From positions 1 through 64,000 of the forward strand of contig JACPUX010000051.1 of NCBI GenBank assembly GCA_016192065.1: a stretch of DNA of 64,000 bases, read 5' to 3'. The notes under the pieces were generated by a model. That model did not search any database and was not told where the DNA came from. It saw only the letters and a program-made list of their open reading frames with translations. A program made the position numbers and the translations under genes. Origin of the DNA: Betaproteobacteria bacterium (GTDB lineage: Bacteria > Pseudomonadota > Gammaproteobacteria > Burkholderiales > Casimicrobiaceae). Shown one piece after another: positions 47,001 to 55,286 of this stretch; the first letter of the stretch is position 1, and the number at the start of each line of letters is the position of its first letter.

Positions 47001-47924
47001 TCATGCGCTTCTCCCGGCTTTGGCCAAGGGCGCGCCAGCGACTGGCACGGGAGCCGCTGGCCGGGCCAGTACCACACCAGCGGCGATCGCCAGCATGCCA
47101 AGGATCGCCGGCACGCCAAGTTGTTCGCCGAACATCAGGAAGGCGAGGATGGCCGTGACCGCCGGCACCAAGTAGAAGAACCGCGCCACGTCCGACGCTG
47201 CCCCGGCTCGGAGCAGAAAATAGAGCAAACCGATCGCGCCCAGCGATAACACCACTACCAGCCAGAACAAAGCCCCAATGAACGCCGGGGTCCACTGCGC
47301 TGCCATGCTGCCGACGAGCGGTGCGGTGATGGTGAACAACAAGGCGCAGGTCGAATATTGCACGAAGGTGCTCACCGGCAAATCGACGCCGCCACAGTGC
47401 TTCTTCTGATACAGCGTACCCAGGCTGATGCCCAAGAGCGCCAGGATCGCCCAGGGGAGTCCGGCTTGGGTTCCCAGCCCCAGCGCCACGCGATCGGCCA
47501 GGACCCCGTAAACGCCGATCAGCCCGACCACCAGGCCCAACCACTGGCGCAGGACCACGGTCTCGCGCAGCCACCAACGCGCCAGCAGCACGGTGAGCAG
47601 GGGCTGGCCGCCGACGATCAGCGCCACCACGCCCGCGCCCAATCCTTCGCGGATCGACGCAAAGACGCCGCCTAGATAGACACCGTGCAGCAGCAAGCCG
47701 GAGACCATCAGGTGACCGTAAATCCTCGCCTGGCGCGGCCAGGCCGAGCGCAGAGCAAGACAAAATGCCGCCGTTAGCGGCACCAGGATCAAGAAACGGT
47801 AGGCGAGAAAGGTCAGAGGCTCGGCATGTGGCAGGCCAAATTTGGCGGCGATGAAACCCGTGCTCCAGAGCAGAACGAAGAGGTAGGGGGCGACGGCGGC
47901 CAAGGCGGGGGAATTGAAGGGCAT
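47001..47924 (-). CDS. DMT-superfamily (EamA) transporter
   Basis: 307-residue exporter with ten transmembrane segments and two EamA halves. The N-terminus reads LFVLLWSTGFIAAKFGL, typical of the RhaT/YdcZ-like amino-acid exporter group. It is distinct in sequence from the next EamA gene. The MocR-type regulator is divergent and 213 bp away, and such regulators often control an adjacent transporter, so this is the likely target. Confidence 0.85.
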   Translation of the reverse strand: MPFNSPALAAVAPYLFVLLWSTGFIAAKFGLPHAEPLTFLAYRFLILVPLTAAFCLALRSAWPRQARIYGHLMVSGLLLHGVYLGGVFASIREGLGAGVVALIVGGQPLLTVLLARWWLRETVVLRQWLGLVVGLIGVYGVLADRVALGLGTQAGLPWAILALLGISLGTLYQKKHCGGVDLPVSTFVQYSTCALLFTITAPLVGSMAAQWTPAFIGALFWLVVVLSLGAIGLLYFLLRAGAASDVARFFYLVPAVTAILAFLMFGEQLGVPAILGMLAIAAGVVLARPAAPVPVAGAPLAKAGRSA

Positions 47925-48054
47925 GTGCGGCGTTGGTTCTGAACCAGGGTGGCGCGAGCGAGCCGACCTTACGCAGACTGCCGCGCCTACGGGGCGCCAC
48001 TTGCAGCCGGATCGGCAGAGCGTTTTCAAGGGTTGACTGAGCCCAGACAGTAGC

Positions 48055-48083
48055 TGACAATTTGCCACTCAGTCAGTGACAAT
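48055..48083. promoter_or_regulatory. Direct repeat TGACAAT, candidate MocR operator
   Basis: TGACAAT occurs at 48055-48061 and 48077-48083, 22 bp apart or about two helical turns, on the same face. It lies between the EamA gene and the divergent MocR gene, whose family usually binds direct repeats. Confidence 0.4.
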
Positions 48084-48137
48084 CCCCACCCGGATGCGCG
48101 TACTGTACAGGCCAATCAACCCTTACAGTTCCATACC

Positions 48138-49568
48138 ATGACGACCCTGCCGCCCTTCGACCTCAACGGCGCCCAGCCGCTGGTGGACCAGATCGTCGCC
48201 GCTTTGCGTGGCGCCATCGAAACCCGAGGATTACGGCCGGAAACGCGCCTGCCTTCGATTCGCCAGTTCGCCACACGCCAGGGTGTCAGCCGCTTCACCG
48301 TGGTGGAGGCCTACGATCGCTTGGTCGCCCAGGGCTACTTGCATTCGCGCCGCGGCTCGGGCTTTTACGTTGCCGCGCGCAGCGCCCCCGCCGCCGGGGC
48401 AGCGCAGCCGTGCAGCATCGAGCGCGCGGTGGACACCGCCATGCTGATGCGCAACGTGCTGGCCGCGGAAGCGAGCAGCACCGGCTACGGCAGCGGCGTG
48501 CTGCCGACCGACTGGCTCGACGACGAAGCGCTGCGGCGCCAGTTACGCGCCTTGTCCAAGGAAGGCGGCCCTCACCTCACCACCTACGGGCAGGGCCTGG
48601 GTTTGGCGCCACTGCGCGAACAGTTGCGCGTCCAACTGACGGAAATCGGCATCGAGACCAGCGCCGACCAGATTCTGCTCACGCACGGGGGCGCGCAGGC
48701 CCTGGACCTGGTGATCCGCTACCTCCTGAAGCCGGGCGACAGCGTACTGGTGGACGACCCTGGCTACTACAACCTCTTCGGCAACCTCAAGCTCCATGGC
48801 GTGCGGCTACTGGGCGTGCCGCGCGGCAAAGACGGGCCCGATCTGGCCCTGGCCGAAAAGCTCGCCCTCGAGGCGCGGCCCAAGGCCTTCTTCACCCAGT
48901 CGGTGCTGCACAACCCGACCGGCACCTGCCTCTCGCCCGCGAGCGCCTTCCGCATCCTGCAATTGGCCGAGCGGCACGGCTTCATCGTAGTGGAAGACGA
49001 TGTTGCCGCCGATTTCGACCCTGGCCGCGCTGCGCGCCTGGCCACGCTCGACCAGCTCGACCGGGTGCTGTATCTGGGAAGCTTCAGCAAGACCCTGTCG
49101 GCTTCGCTGCGGGTGGGGTTTCTGGTGGGCAAGCGCGAGTGGATCGAGGAACTCACCGACATCAAGCTGCTGTCAGACATCACCACTTCCGAATTCGCCG
49201 AACGGGTGGTGCATCGCATGTTGACCGAGGGTCACTATCGACGCCACATGCAGCGCATGCGCGAGCGGCTGGCGCGAGCGCGCGACCGTGTTCTGCGGCG
49301 CATGGAACACGCGGGCATGGAAGTGCTGTGTGAACCCCTGGGCGGGTTGTTCATCTGGGCCAAGCACCCGGCCTGGGACAACGCCGTGGCACTAGCCAAT
49401 CGCGCGGCGCGCGAGGGCGTGTTCCTCGCGCCAGGCAGTTCGTTCCGCCCCTACCTCGAGTCCTCACCCTGGCTGCGCTTCAACATCGCACGCAGCGATA
49501 CACCCAAACTCTTCGAGTCGCTGGCGCGTTATTCCGAGGAATTGAGCAGCGCCGCCATCCTGACTTGA
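48138..49568 (+). CDS. MocR-family regulator (GntR HTH + aminotransferase fold)
   Basis: 476-residue regulator with an N-terminal winged helix (about 10-75; RLPSIRQFATRQGVSRFTVV) and a class I aminotransferase-like domain. The PLP lysine lies in YLGSFSKTLSASLRVGF. Such proteins sense PLP with an amine ligand and control nearby transport or metabolism genes. Probably regulates the divergent EamA exporter. Confidence 0.9.
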   Translation: MTTLPPFDLNGAQPLVDQIVAALRGAIETRGLRPETRLPSIRQFATRQGVSRFTVVEAYDRLVAQGYLHSRRGSGFYVAARSAPAAGAAQPCSIERAVDTAMLMRNVLAAEASSTGYGSGVLPTDWLDDEALRRQLRALSKEGGPHLTTYGQGLGLAPLREQLRVQLTEIGIETSADQILLTHGGAQALDLVIRYLLKPGDSVLVDDPGYYNLFGNLKLHGVRLLGVPRGKDGPDLALAEKLALEARPKAFFTQSVLHNPTGTCLSPASAFRILQLAERHGFIVVEDDVAADFDPGRAARLATLDQLDRVLYLGSFSKTLSASLRVGFLVGKREWIEELTDIKLLSDITTSEFAERVVHRMLTEGHYRRHMQRMRERLARARDRVLRRMEHAGMEVLCEPLGGLFIWAKHPAWDNAVALANRAAREGVFLAPGSSFRPYLESSPWLRFNIARSDTPKLFESLARYSEELSSAAILT

Positions 49569-49597
49569 GCGCCCAAGAGATTAGGGCCAAATCGACC

Positions 49598-49620
49598 TTC
49601 GCGGCCAAGGCCGCTCCTGC
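49598..49620. repeat. REP-like palindrome
   Basis: A 23-bp unit with core GCGGCC-AA-GGCCGC flanked by TTC and TCCTGC, the same class as the doublet at 2157-2232 but a different core. It lies between the convergent MocR and ppa genes. Confidence 0.65.
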
Positions 49621-49784
49621 CAAGAGCGGTCGTGGTGGCCATGGTAGGCGCGATCTTGCCCAGGAAATGGGCATTCCCAGCGAAGAACCGGTTGGCACCA
49701 AGCGCACTCCGACTGGGACCAGGCGATGATGGCGACACCGGGTACGCCTTACCCGCCAGCGCCGAATCAGAACGTCCGCTTCGG

Positions 49785-50315
49785 TCAGGCGTCGCGATAA
49801 CGGTCGACGCCGGCGAGTATTTCGGCCTTGGCTTCTTCGGTGCCAACCCAGCCCAGGAGCCGCACCCACTTGCCGGCTTCAAGGTCTTTGTAGTGTTCGA
49901 AGAAGTGTGCAATCTGGGCCAGCGTCTGCTCCGGCAGGTCGCGCGGCGTCTCGAAGGCCCGGTAGAGGTTGCACAGCTTGTCGATGGGCACGGCGAGGAG
50001 CTTGGCATCAACGCCGGCCTCGTCTTCCATTTTCAGCATGCCCAAGGGCCGGCAGCGCACCACCACGCCGGTGATCAGCGGCACCGGCGAGAGCACCAGC
50101 ACATCCACGGGGTCGCCGTCCTCGGAAAGGGTCTGCGGAATGTAGCCGTAGTTGCAGGGGTAGTGCATGGCGGTGGACATGAAGCGGTCGACGAAAACCG
50201 CGCCGGTCTCCTTATCCACTTCGTACTTGATCGGGTCGCCATGCATGGGGATTTCAATCACGACATTGAAGTCATTGGGCAGGTCGCGCCCAGCGGGAAC
50301 TCGGGTGAGGCTCAT
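49785..50315 (-). CDS. ppa: Inorganic pyrophosphatase
   Basis: 176-residue family I soluble pyrophosphatase, hydrolysing PPi to phosphate with Mg2+. The signature DGDPVDV (about residues 66-72) and metal-binding Asp/Lys residues ([15 protein letters not shown]) are present. The ATG at 50315 begins SLTRVPAG. Confidence 0.96.
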   Translation of the reverse strand: MSLTRVPAGRDLPNDFNVVIEIPMHGDPIKYEVDKETGAVFVDRFMSTAMHYPCNYGYIPQTLSEDGDPVDVLVLSPVPLITGVVVRCRPLGMLKMEDEAGVDAKLLAVPIDKLCNLYRAFETPRDLPEQTLAQIAHFFEHYKDLEAGKWVRLLGWVGTEEAKAEILAGVDRYRDA

Positions 50316-50448
50316 GGTGTGGGTTTCCGAAAAGAGGGGTTGCGGCCCTATTCTACCGCGCGGCATCCCCTGCCATCGCCCCTCGCCCGCCCTTCCCCGC
50401 GCTGGCGGCGAGGGCTAATATGGGCTCTTTGTGATCTCGGCGATTCGG

Positions 50449-50985
50449 ATGCTCTATACCCTCGAAAACCACCAGGCGGACTTTCACGGCACCCGCCATT
50501 TCATCGCCCCCAATGCCACGATCATCGGCTCGGTGATCCTCGCCGAAGATGCCAGCGTGTGGTTCGGCGCCATCCTTCGCGGCGACAACGAGCCCATCAC
50601 AATTGGTCGCGGCAGTAACATCCAGGATGCCTGTGTGCTGCACACCGACCCCGGCGCACCGCTGACGGTGGGCGCCCACTGCACCGTCGGCCACATGGTG
50701 ATGTTGCATGGCTGTAGTATCGGCGAACAGAGCCTGATCGGCATCGGCTCGGTGATTCTCAACCACGCGGTGATCGGCCGCCATAGTATCGTCGGCGCCA
50801 AGACCCTCATCCCCGAGGGCAAGGTGTTTCCCGAGGGCAGCTTGATCCTGGGCTCGCCGGGCAAGGTGGTGCGCAGCCTCAGGGTCGAGGAAATCGCCGC
50901 CATCGAAGGCGCGGCGCGCAACTATGTCGCCAACGCCCAGCGCTACCTGCAAGAGCTGAAACTCGACGCGCGTACGCCGGGGTGA
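50449..50985 (+). CDS. Gamma-carbonic anhydrase-like hexapeptide protein
   Basis: 178-residue left-handed beta-helix protein of the YrdA/PaaY/gamma-CA group. The three metal histidines are plausible in VLHTD, TVGHMVMLHG. Activity in this group varies, and many are not proven carbonic anhydrases. The ATG at 50449 starts LYTLENHQ; a GTG at 50431 is possible. Confidence 0.85.
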   Translation: MLYTLENHQADFHGTRHFIAPNATIIGSVILAEDASVWFGAILRGDNEPITIGRGSNIQDACVLHTDPGAPLTVGAHCTVGHMVMLHGCSIGEQSLIGIGSVILNHAVIGRHSIVGAKTLIPEGKVFPEGSLILGSPGKVVRSLRVEEIAAIEGAARNYVANAQRYLQELKLDARTPG

Positions 50986-51056
50986 GCTGGACGGCACATC
51001 CAAATCCGCCTGGCCGTGCATCCAAGTGAAGTCGAACGACCCCAAGGAGCCCGAAC

Positions 51057-51818
51057 ATGACTTTCCGAAACTTCGCCGCCGGCCTGGCACTGATTGCTGT
51101 CGCCCTCGCCCTGCCCGCCGACTCCGCGCGCGCCGCCGGAGAAGCCGGTGACCGCATTGAACGCAGCCTGCCCCCGATCACCTCGGTGAGCCTGCAAGGC
51201 GCCGGTGAACTGATCATCACTCAGGGAGACCGCGATTTCCTGGTGATCGAGGGCGCCGGGGAAATCACCAAGGAGATCAAGGCTGAAGTCAAGAACGGCC
51301 GACTGGTACTCGCCAACGAGCGCGAGTGGGGTTCTGTGAGCTGGGATGGCTTGATGATGCGCTTTTCCACCAAGAAACCCGGCCGCCACAACTTGCGTTT
51401 TCACCTGACGATTCGCGATCTCAAGGTGATCGAAATTTCCGGCGCAGGCCAGGTCAGGATGAACGGTTTTCATGGCGACACCCTGGGGGTCGATGCCGCC
51501 GGCGCCACCAAGATCCAATTGCTGGGCCTGAAGCTCAAGGAGTTCAAGTACGACGCCGCGGGGGCGAGCAAGGCCGTGGTCGCGGGTGAGACCGACACCC
51601 AGAGCGTGGATCTTGCTGGCGCGAGCAACTATGAAGCGGCCAAGCTCGATTCGCGCCTTGCCCGGATCGACATCGCCGGTTCCGGCAAAGCGGAGTTGCG
51701 GGCAAGAGAGAAGATCGACGCCAGCATCGCCGGAGTCGGCAAAATCGATTACTACGGCGATCCCAAGGTCAATCCCAGCATCGCGGGTTTGGGTCGTATT
51801 CGCAAAGTCGGCCCCTGA
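51057..51818 (+). CDS. Secreted GIN-domain (DUF2807) protein, second copy
   Basis: 253-residue exported protein with a signal peptide (ending near ARAA). The domain shows GIN repeats GAGELIITQGDRD, SGAGQVRMNG, AGASKAVVAG, AGASNYEAAK, AGSGKAELRA and ends AGLGRIRKVG. It is a paralogue of the 25886-26584 gene in length, motifs and end pattern. It lies 27 bp upstream of the Q/N repeat lipoprotein, as its relative lies upstream of the 12-repeat protein. Confidence 0.85.
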   Translation: MTFRNFAAGLALIAVALALPADSARAAGEAGDRIERSLPPITSVSLQGAGELIITQGDRDFLVIEGAGEITKEIKAEVKNGRLVLANEREWGSVSWDGLMMRFSTKKPGRHNLRFHLTIRDLKVIEISGAGQVRMNGFHGDTLGVDAAGATKIQLLGLKLKEFKYDAAGASKAVVAGETDTQSVDLAGASNYEAAKLDSRLARIDIAGSGKAELRAREKIDASIAGVGKIDYYGDPKVNPSIAGLGRIRKVGP

Positions 51819-51845
51819 GGTGGCCGCGTTCACGAGGAGATCAAA

Positions 51846-52250
51846 ATGAAACGGATCACACTGCTACTCGCCACTTTGCTGATTTCCGCCGGTTGCGACA
51901 GCCAAAGCCAGCAGTCCATGCAAGTCCAGAGCGGCCAGGGAACCCAAGTGCAAACCCAGAATGAGCGCAACAACAGCCAGTCGATGCGGGTCGAAAAAGG
52001 CCTCGGCGTCCAGTCCCAGGCGGGCCGCGACAACAAGCAGTCGATAGTGGTGGAAGATGGCCAGGGCGTGCAAACCCAGTCCGGCCGCCACAACACCCAG
52101 AACATGCGCATCGGCAGCGGCAGCGGCTCGCAATCGCAATCGGGCTGGTTCAATTCGCAGAGCATGTCGATCGGCAATAGCGACGAGGCGGAGGAAAAAC
52201 CCAAGGCGCCGACCAAGCGCAAGAACGCGAAGGAACCGCCAGCGGAGTAG
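51846..52250 (+). CDS. Q/N repeat lipoprotein, curlin-like
   Basis: 134-residue lipoprotein (lipobox ISAGC, Cys at about 17). Next come four to five repeats of about 20 residues with the pattern NxQSMxVxxGxGxQxQxGRx. A Lys/Ala/Glu-rich tail follows. Its last repeat, QSGWFNSQSMSIGN, is almost the same as QSGLLNKQEMAIGN of the six-repeat protein at 29002-29631, so all three repeat proteins are related. It is anchored by lipid, unlike the other two, and could seed or tether fibres at the outer membrane; inferred. Confidence 0.75.
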   Translation: MKRITLLLATLLISAGCDSQSQQSMQVQSGQGTQVQTQNERNNSQSMRVEKGLGVQSQAGRDNKQSIVVEDGQGVQTQSGRHNTQNMRIGSGSGSQSQSGWFNSQSMSIGNSDEAEEKPKAPTKRKNAKEPPAE

Positions 52251-52256
52251 GGCGGT

Positions 52257-52296
52257 GGGCGGATTAAGCCTGCGCAAAGCGCGGGCCTAATCCACC
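52257..52296. repeat. Palindromic intergenic element
   Basis: GGGCGGATTAAGCC and GGCCTAATCCACC form the arms of a 40-bp imperfect palindrome just after the repeat lipoprotein. It is of the same general type as the elements at 2279 and 52335. Confidence 0.5.
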
Positions 52297-52334
52297 ATCC
52301 CCCGGGCTCTCGCGAAGCCCCGGGCCTGGCCTGC

Positions 52335-52366
52335 GGTGGGTTCGGCCCTCCGGACCTCAATCCACC
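52335..52366. repeat. Palindromic intergenic element related to 2279-2312
   Basis: Starts GGTGGGTTCGGCCC and ends CCTCAATCCACC, the same ends as the element at the nirJ stop. It lies between the lipoprotein and narI genes, next to a further hairpin (CCCTCCCCCGC-AA-GCGGG) at about 52410-52432. Confidence 0.55.
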
Positions 52367-52476
52367 CCACAGAACTATGCCGGTCGCAAGCCACTCCCAC
52401 CCCGCCCTCCCCCGCAAGCGGGAAAGGGAGAACCCCGTGGACCCAGCATAGGGGGCAGCACCTGAACCCTTGAACC

Positions 52477-53163
52477 CTACGCCCGTTTGCTCCGCACGAT
52501 CTGATAAGCACGAACGACGTACGGCAAAGGCGCACTCCAGATATGCACCAGGCGGGTGAAGGGAAACACCAGGAACACCGTCATCCCGAAGAACATATGG
52601 GCCTTAAAAATGGGATCGACGTTGGCGAGTAGCGCCGGGTTGGGGTGAAGGTAAACGATGCTTTGCACCCAATCGGCCAGGGCCACCATGACGCTGGCGT
52701 CTTGCTTGGCGGCATGCCCGAGCGAGAAGGGGATGGTGGTCAGCCCCAAGAGCAGCGTGAGCAAGAGCCAGGTGAGCACGAACTTGTCGGAACCGCGGCT
52801 CACCGCCGAAACGCGCTGGTTGAAAAAGCGCCGCACCCACAGAATGGCGCCGCCGATCAGGCACATCAGCCCGAACACCGAGCCGGCGACGATGGCGGTG
52901 TACTGGTGCGCCAGGTCGGAAACTCCGAGTGCCAGGAACCAAGCGTGCGGCATCAAGAGACCCACGGCATGACCCAGGAAAATCGCCAGAATGCCCACGT
53001 GAAAGAGGTTGCTCGCCCAGCGCATGCCGGTCTTGGACAAGAGCTGCGAAGAATCGGCTTTCCAAGAATATTGCTCGCGCTCGAAACGCACCAGGCTGCC
53101 CAGCAGGAACACCGTCAAGGCGATATAGGGATAGACACCGAAAACGAAATTGTGAAGGCTCAT
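52477..53163 (-). CDS. narI: Respiratory nitrate reductase gamma subunit
   Basis: 228-residue diheme cytochrome b that takes electrons from quinol. Five transmembrane helices are present, with heme-ligand histidines in the FHVGILAIFLGHAVGL and FKAHMFFGM...RLVHIW blocks. Last gene of narK1-K2-G-H-J-I, 11 bp after narJ. Confidence 0.96.
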   Translation of the reverse strand: MSLHNFVFGVYPYIALTVFLLGSLVRFEREQYSWKADSSQLLSKTGMRWASNLFHVGILAIFLGHAVGLLMPHAWFLALGVSDLAHQYTAIVAGSVFGLMCLIGGAILWVRRFFNQRVSAVSRGSDKFVLTWLLLTLLLGLTTIPFSLGHAAKQDASVMVALADWVQSIVYLHPNPALLANVDPIFKAHMFFGMTVFLVFPFTRLVHIWSAPLPYVVRAYQIVRSKRA

Positions 53164-53174
53164 GATGGGGCTCC

Positions 53175-53699
53175 TCAGGCGGCGAGTTTCAGAAGACCGC
53201 CGCGCTTTTCGATGAGGCGCAGCACCGGCGCATAGACACTGCCCGCGGTTTCGAGATTGCCGGCGAGCACCGCGGTGACCTTGGCAGCGTCGCCCAAAAA
53301 GGTGCGCGCCTCGGCGTCGTCGAGGCCGGAGGCGAACTCCAGCACCAGCGGCAAAAAGTCCGGCAGCTCATTGCTCGCCACCGCCAGGCCGTATTCCTTG
53401 TACATCTCGGTGAGGTCGATCAGCGCCGGGCCGCGGTTCTTGTCGTCACCGAACAAGTGGTGAGTGAGGTGCAGACTGTGCTCGGCGCTGAGGTCGAAAG
53501 TCCTGACGTAGTCGGCCTGCACTTCAGTAAGCGGCGTCGCCGCCAGGTGGCTGATCAGCTTGCCCACCACCAGACTCTCTTCCTGCGTCCAGCCCTCGCT
53601 GTGGACGATGCGTTCGGCCAGTACACCCAAATGCTCGACGAGTTCGCCGCTGGGGTAATCCAGCAGGAGCGACAGGGCTTTGTAGAAGTTGACGTTCAT
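53175..53699 (-). CDS. narJ: Nitrate reductase assembly chaperone
   Basis: 174-residue cytoplasmic chaperone for Mo-cofactor insertion into NarG and assembly of NarGHI. The helical N-terminus (LSLLLDYPSGEL) and the block LPDFLPLVLEFAS are typical of the NarJ/TorD group. 9 bp after narH. Confidence 0.94.
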   Translation of the reverse strand: MNVNFYKALSLLLDYPSGELVEHLGVLAERIVHSEGWTQEESLVVGKLISHLAATPLTEVQADYVRTFDLSAEHSLHLTHHLFGDDKNRGPALIDLTEMYKEYGLAVASNELPDFLPLVLEFASGLDDAEARTFLGDAAKVTAVLAGNLETAGSVYAPVLRLIEKRGGLLKLAA

Positions 53700-53708
53700 G
53701 ATGTTCTC

Positions 53709-55265
53709 CTAGTCGCGGTTCGGCTCGGCCAGCGGGGCGAGCTTCTTGGCATCGGCGTGGGTGTCCTTGCGCCGGCTGGGGAAGAGCGTGATCTTGGAAA
53801 CGCCGCGCGAGGAATCATTGCCGAAGGTGAAGCCATTCTGACCCTGGAAACCGTAGGCATCGTCGAGCCGCAGCTCTTCGTGCCCGGTGGGAATGACGAA
53901 GCGGTCTTCGTAATTGGCGATGGCGAGATAGCGGTACATCTCCTTGGCGAGGTCCTCGGTGAGCCCCGCCGCTTCCAGGGCGCGGGTGTCCGTTTTGCCA
54001 TCCACATGCTGCGAGCGCATGTAGGCGCGCATGGCGATCATGCGGTTGAGGGCGCTGCGTATGGGCTTTTCATCGCCCGCGGTCAAGAGATTGGCCAGGT
54101 ATTGCAAGGGCATGCGCAAGGTGTCGGCGCGCGGGATGCAGCCGTCGGCATCGAGCGGGAGATTGCCCTGGTCGAGCTGCGACTGCACCGGCGAGAGTGG
54201 CGGCACGTACCACACCATGGGCAAGGTGCGGAACTCGGGGTGCAGGGGGAAAGCGATCTTCCAGTCCATGGCCATCTTCCAGATCGGCGACTTGCGGGCC
54301 GCGTCCAGCCAATCCTCGGGCACGCCGTCGCGGCGCGCCGCTTCGATCACCTCCGGGTCGTTCGGGTCGAGGAAAATGCGGCACTGCGCTTCGTAAAGAT
54401 CCTGCTCTTTCTGGGTGCTCGCCAATTCCTCGATGCGGTCGGCGTCGTAGAGCATGATGCCGTTGTAACGGATACGCCCGACGCAGGATTCCGAGCACAC
54501 CGTGGGCAGGCCCGATTCCACGCGCGGGAAGCAGCCAATGCATTTTTCCGCTTTGCCCGATTCCCAGTTGTAGTACATCTTCTTGTACGGGCAGGCGGAA
54601 ACACACATGCGCCAGCCGCGGCATTTATCCTGGTCCACCAGTACGATGCCGTCTTCTTCGCGCTTGTAGAGCGAACCCGAGGGGCAGGAGGCCACGCAGG
54701 CCGGGTTGATGCAATGGTTGCAAATCCGCGGCAGGTAAAGATGGAAAGTGTGCTCAAACTGTTTATAGATTTCCTTTTCGATCTGGCGGAAGTTGGTGTC
54801 CTGTGAGCGCTTCTCGAACTCACCGGCGAGATCATCTTCCCAGTTCGGGCCCCAGTGAATCTTCTCCATGCGGCTGCCGTCGATCAGCGAGCGCGGCCGC
54901 GCCGTGGGTGTGGCTTCGGAAAGCGGGGCGTTTTGCAGATGGGCATAGTCGTAGGTGAAAGGCTCGTAGTAGTCGTCGATCTGCGGCATGTCGGGGTTGG
55001 CAAAGATGTTCGCCAGCTTCGAGAGCCGGCCGCCGGCCTTCAATTCGAGCTTCCCGTTCTTGAGCGTCCAGCCGCCCTGCCACTTCTCCTGGTCTTCCCA
55101 GTTCTTCGGGTAGCCGATGCCGGGTTTGGATTCGACGTTGTTGAACCAGGCGTATTCCACGCCTTTCCGGTTGCTCCACACGTTCTTGCAGGTCACCGAG
55201 CAGGTGTGGCAGCCGATGCATTTGTCCAGATTAAAAACGAAGGCGAATTGCGCGCGTACTTTCAT
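53709..55265 (-). CDS. narH: Respiratory nitrate reductase beta subunit
   Basis: 518-residue iron-sulfur subunit. Four cysteine groups are seen: CIGCHTCSVTC near the N-terminus, CNHCINPACVASC, the CRGWRMCVSAC group with tryptophan in place of one cysteine (3Fe-4S type), and CIGC/CSESC. It passes electrons from NarI hemes to NarG. 21 bp after narG. Confidence 0.97.
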   Translation of the reverse strand: MKVRAQFAFVFNLDKCIGCHTCSVTCKNVWSNRKGVEYAWFNNVESKPGIGYPKNWEDQEKWQGGWTLKNGKLELKAGGRLSKLANIFANPDMPQIDDYYEPFTYDYAHLQNAPLSEATPTARPRSLIDGSRMEKIHWGPNWEDDLAGEFEKRSQDTNFRQIEKEIYKQFEHTFHLYLPRICNHCINPACVASCPSGSLYKREEDGIVLVDQDKCRGWRMCVSACPYKKMYYNWESGKAEKCIGCFPRVESGLPTVCSESCVGRIRYNGIMLYDADRIEELASTQKEQDLYEAQCRIFLDPNDPEVIEAARRDGVPEDWLDAARKSPIWKMAMDWKIAFPLHPEFRTLPMVWYVPPLSPVQSQLDQGNLPLDADGCIPRADTLRMPLQYLANLLTAGDEKPIRSALNRMIAMRAYMRSQHVDGKTDTRALEAAGLTEDLAKEMYRYLAIANYEDRFVIPTGHEELRLDDAYGFQGQNGFTFGNDSSRGVSKITLFPSRRKDTHADAKKLAPLAEPNRD

Positions 55266-55286
55266 GATGATCTCCTGGTCGCCTCT

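Noticed and set aside
46664-47119. N-terminal extension of the EamA transporter through the 111-bp repeats
   Set aside because: The extension is made of low-complexity repeat translation and would precede the first membrane helix by about 150 residues. A GTG just after the repeats fits family length better.
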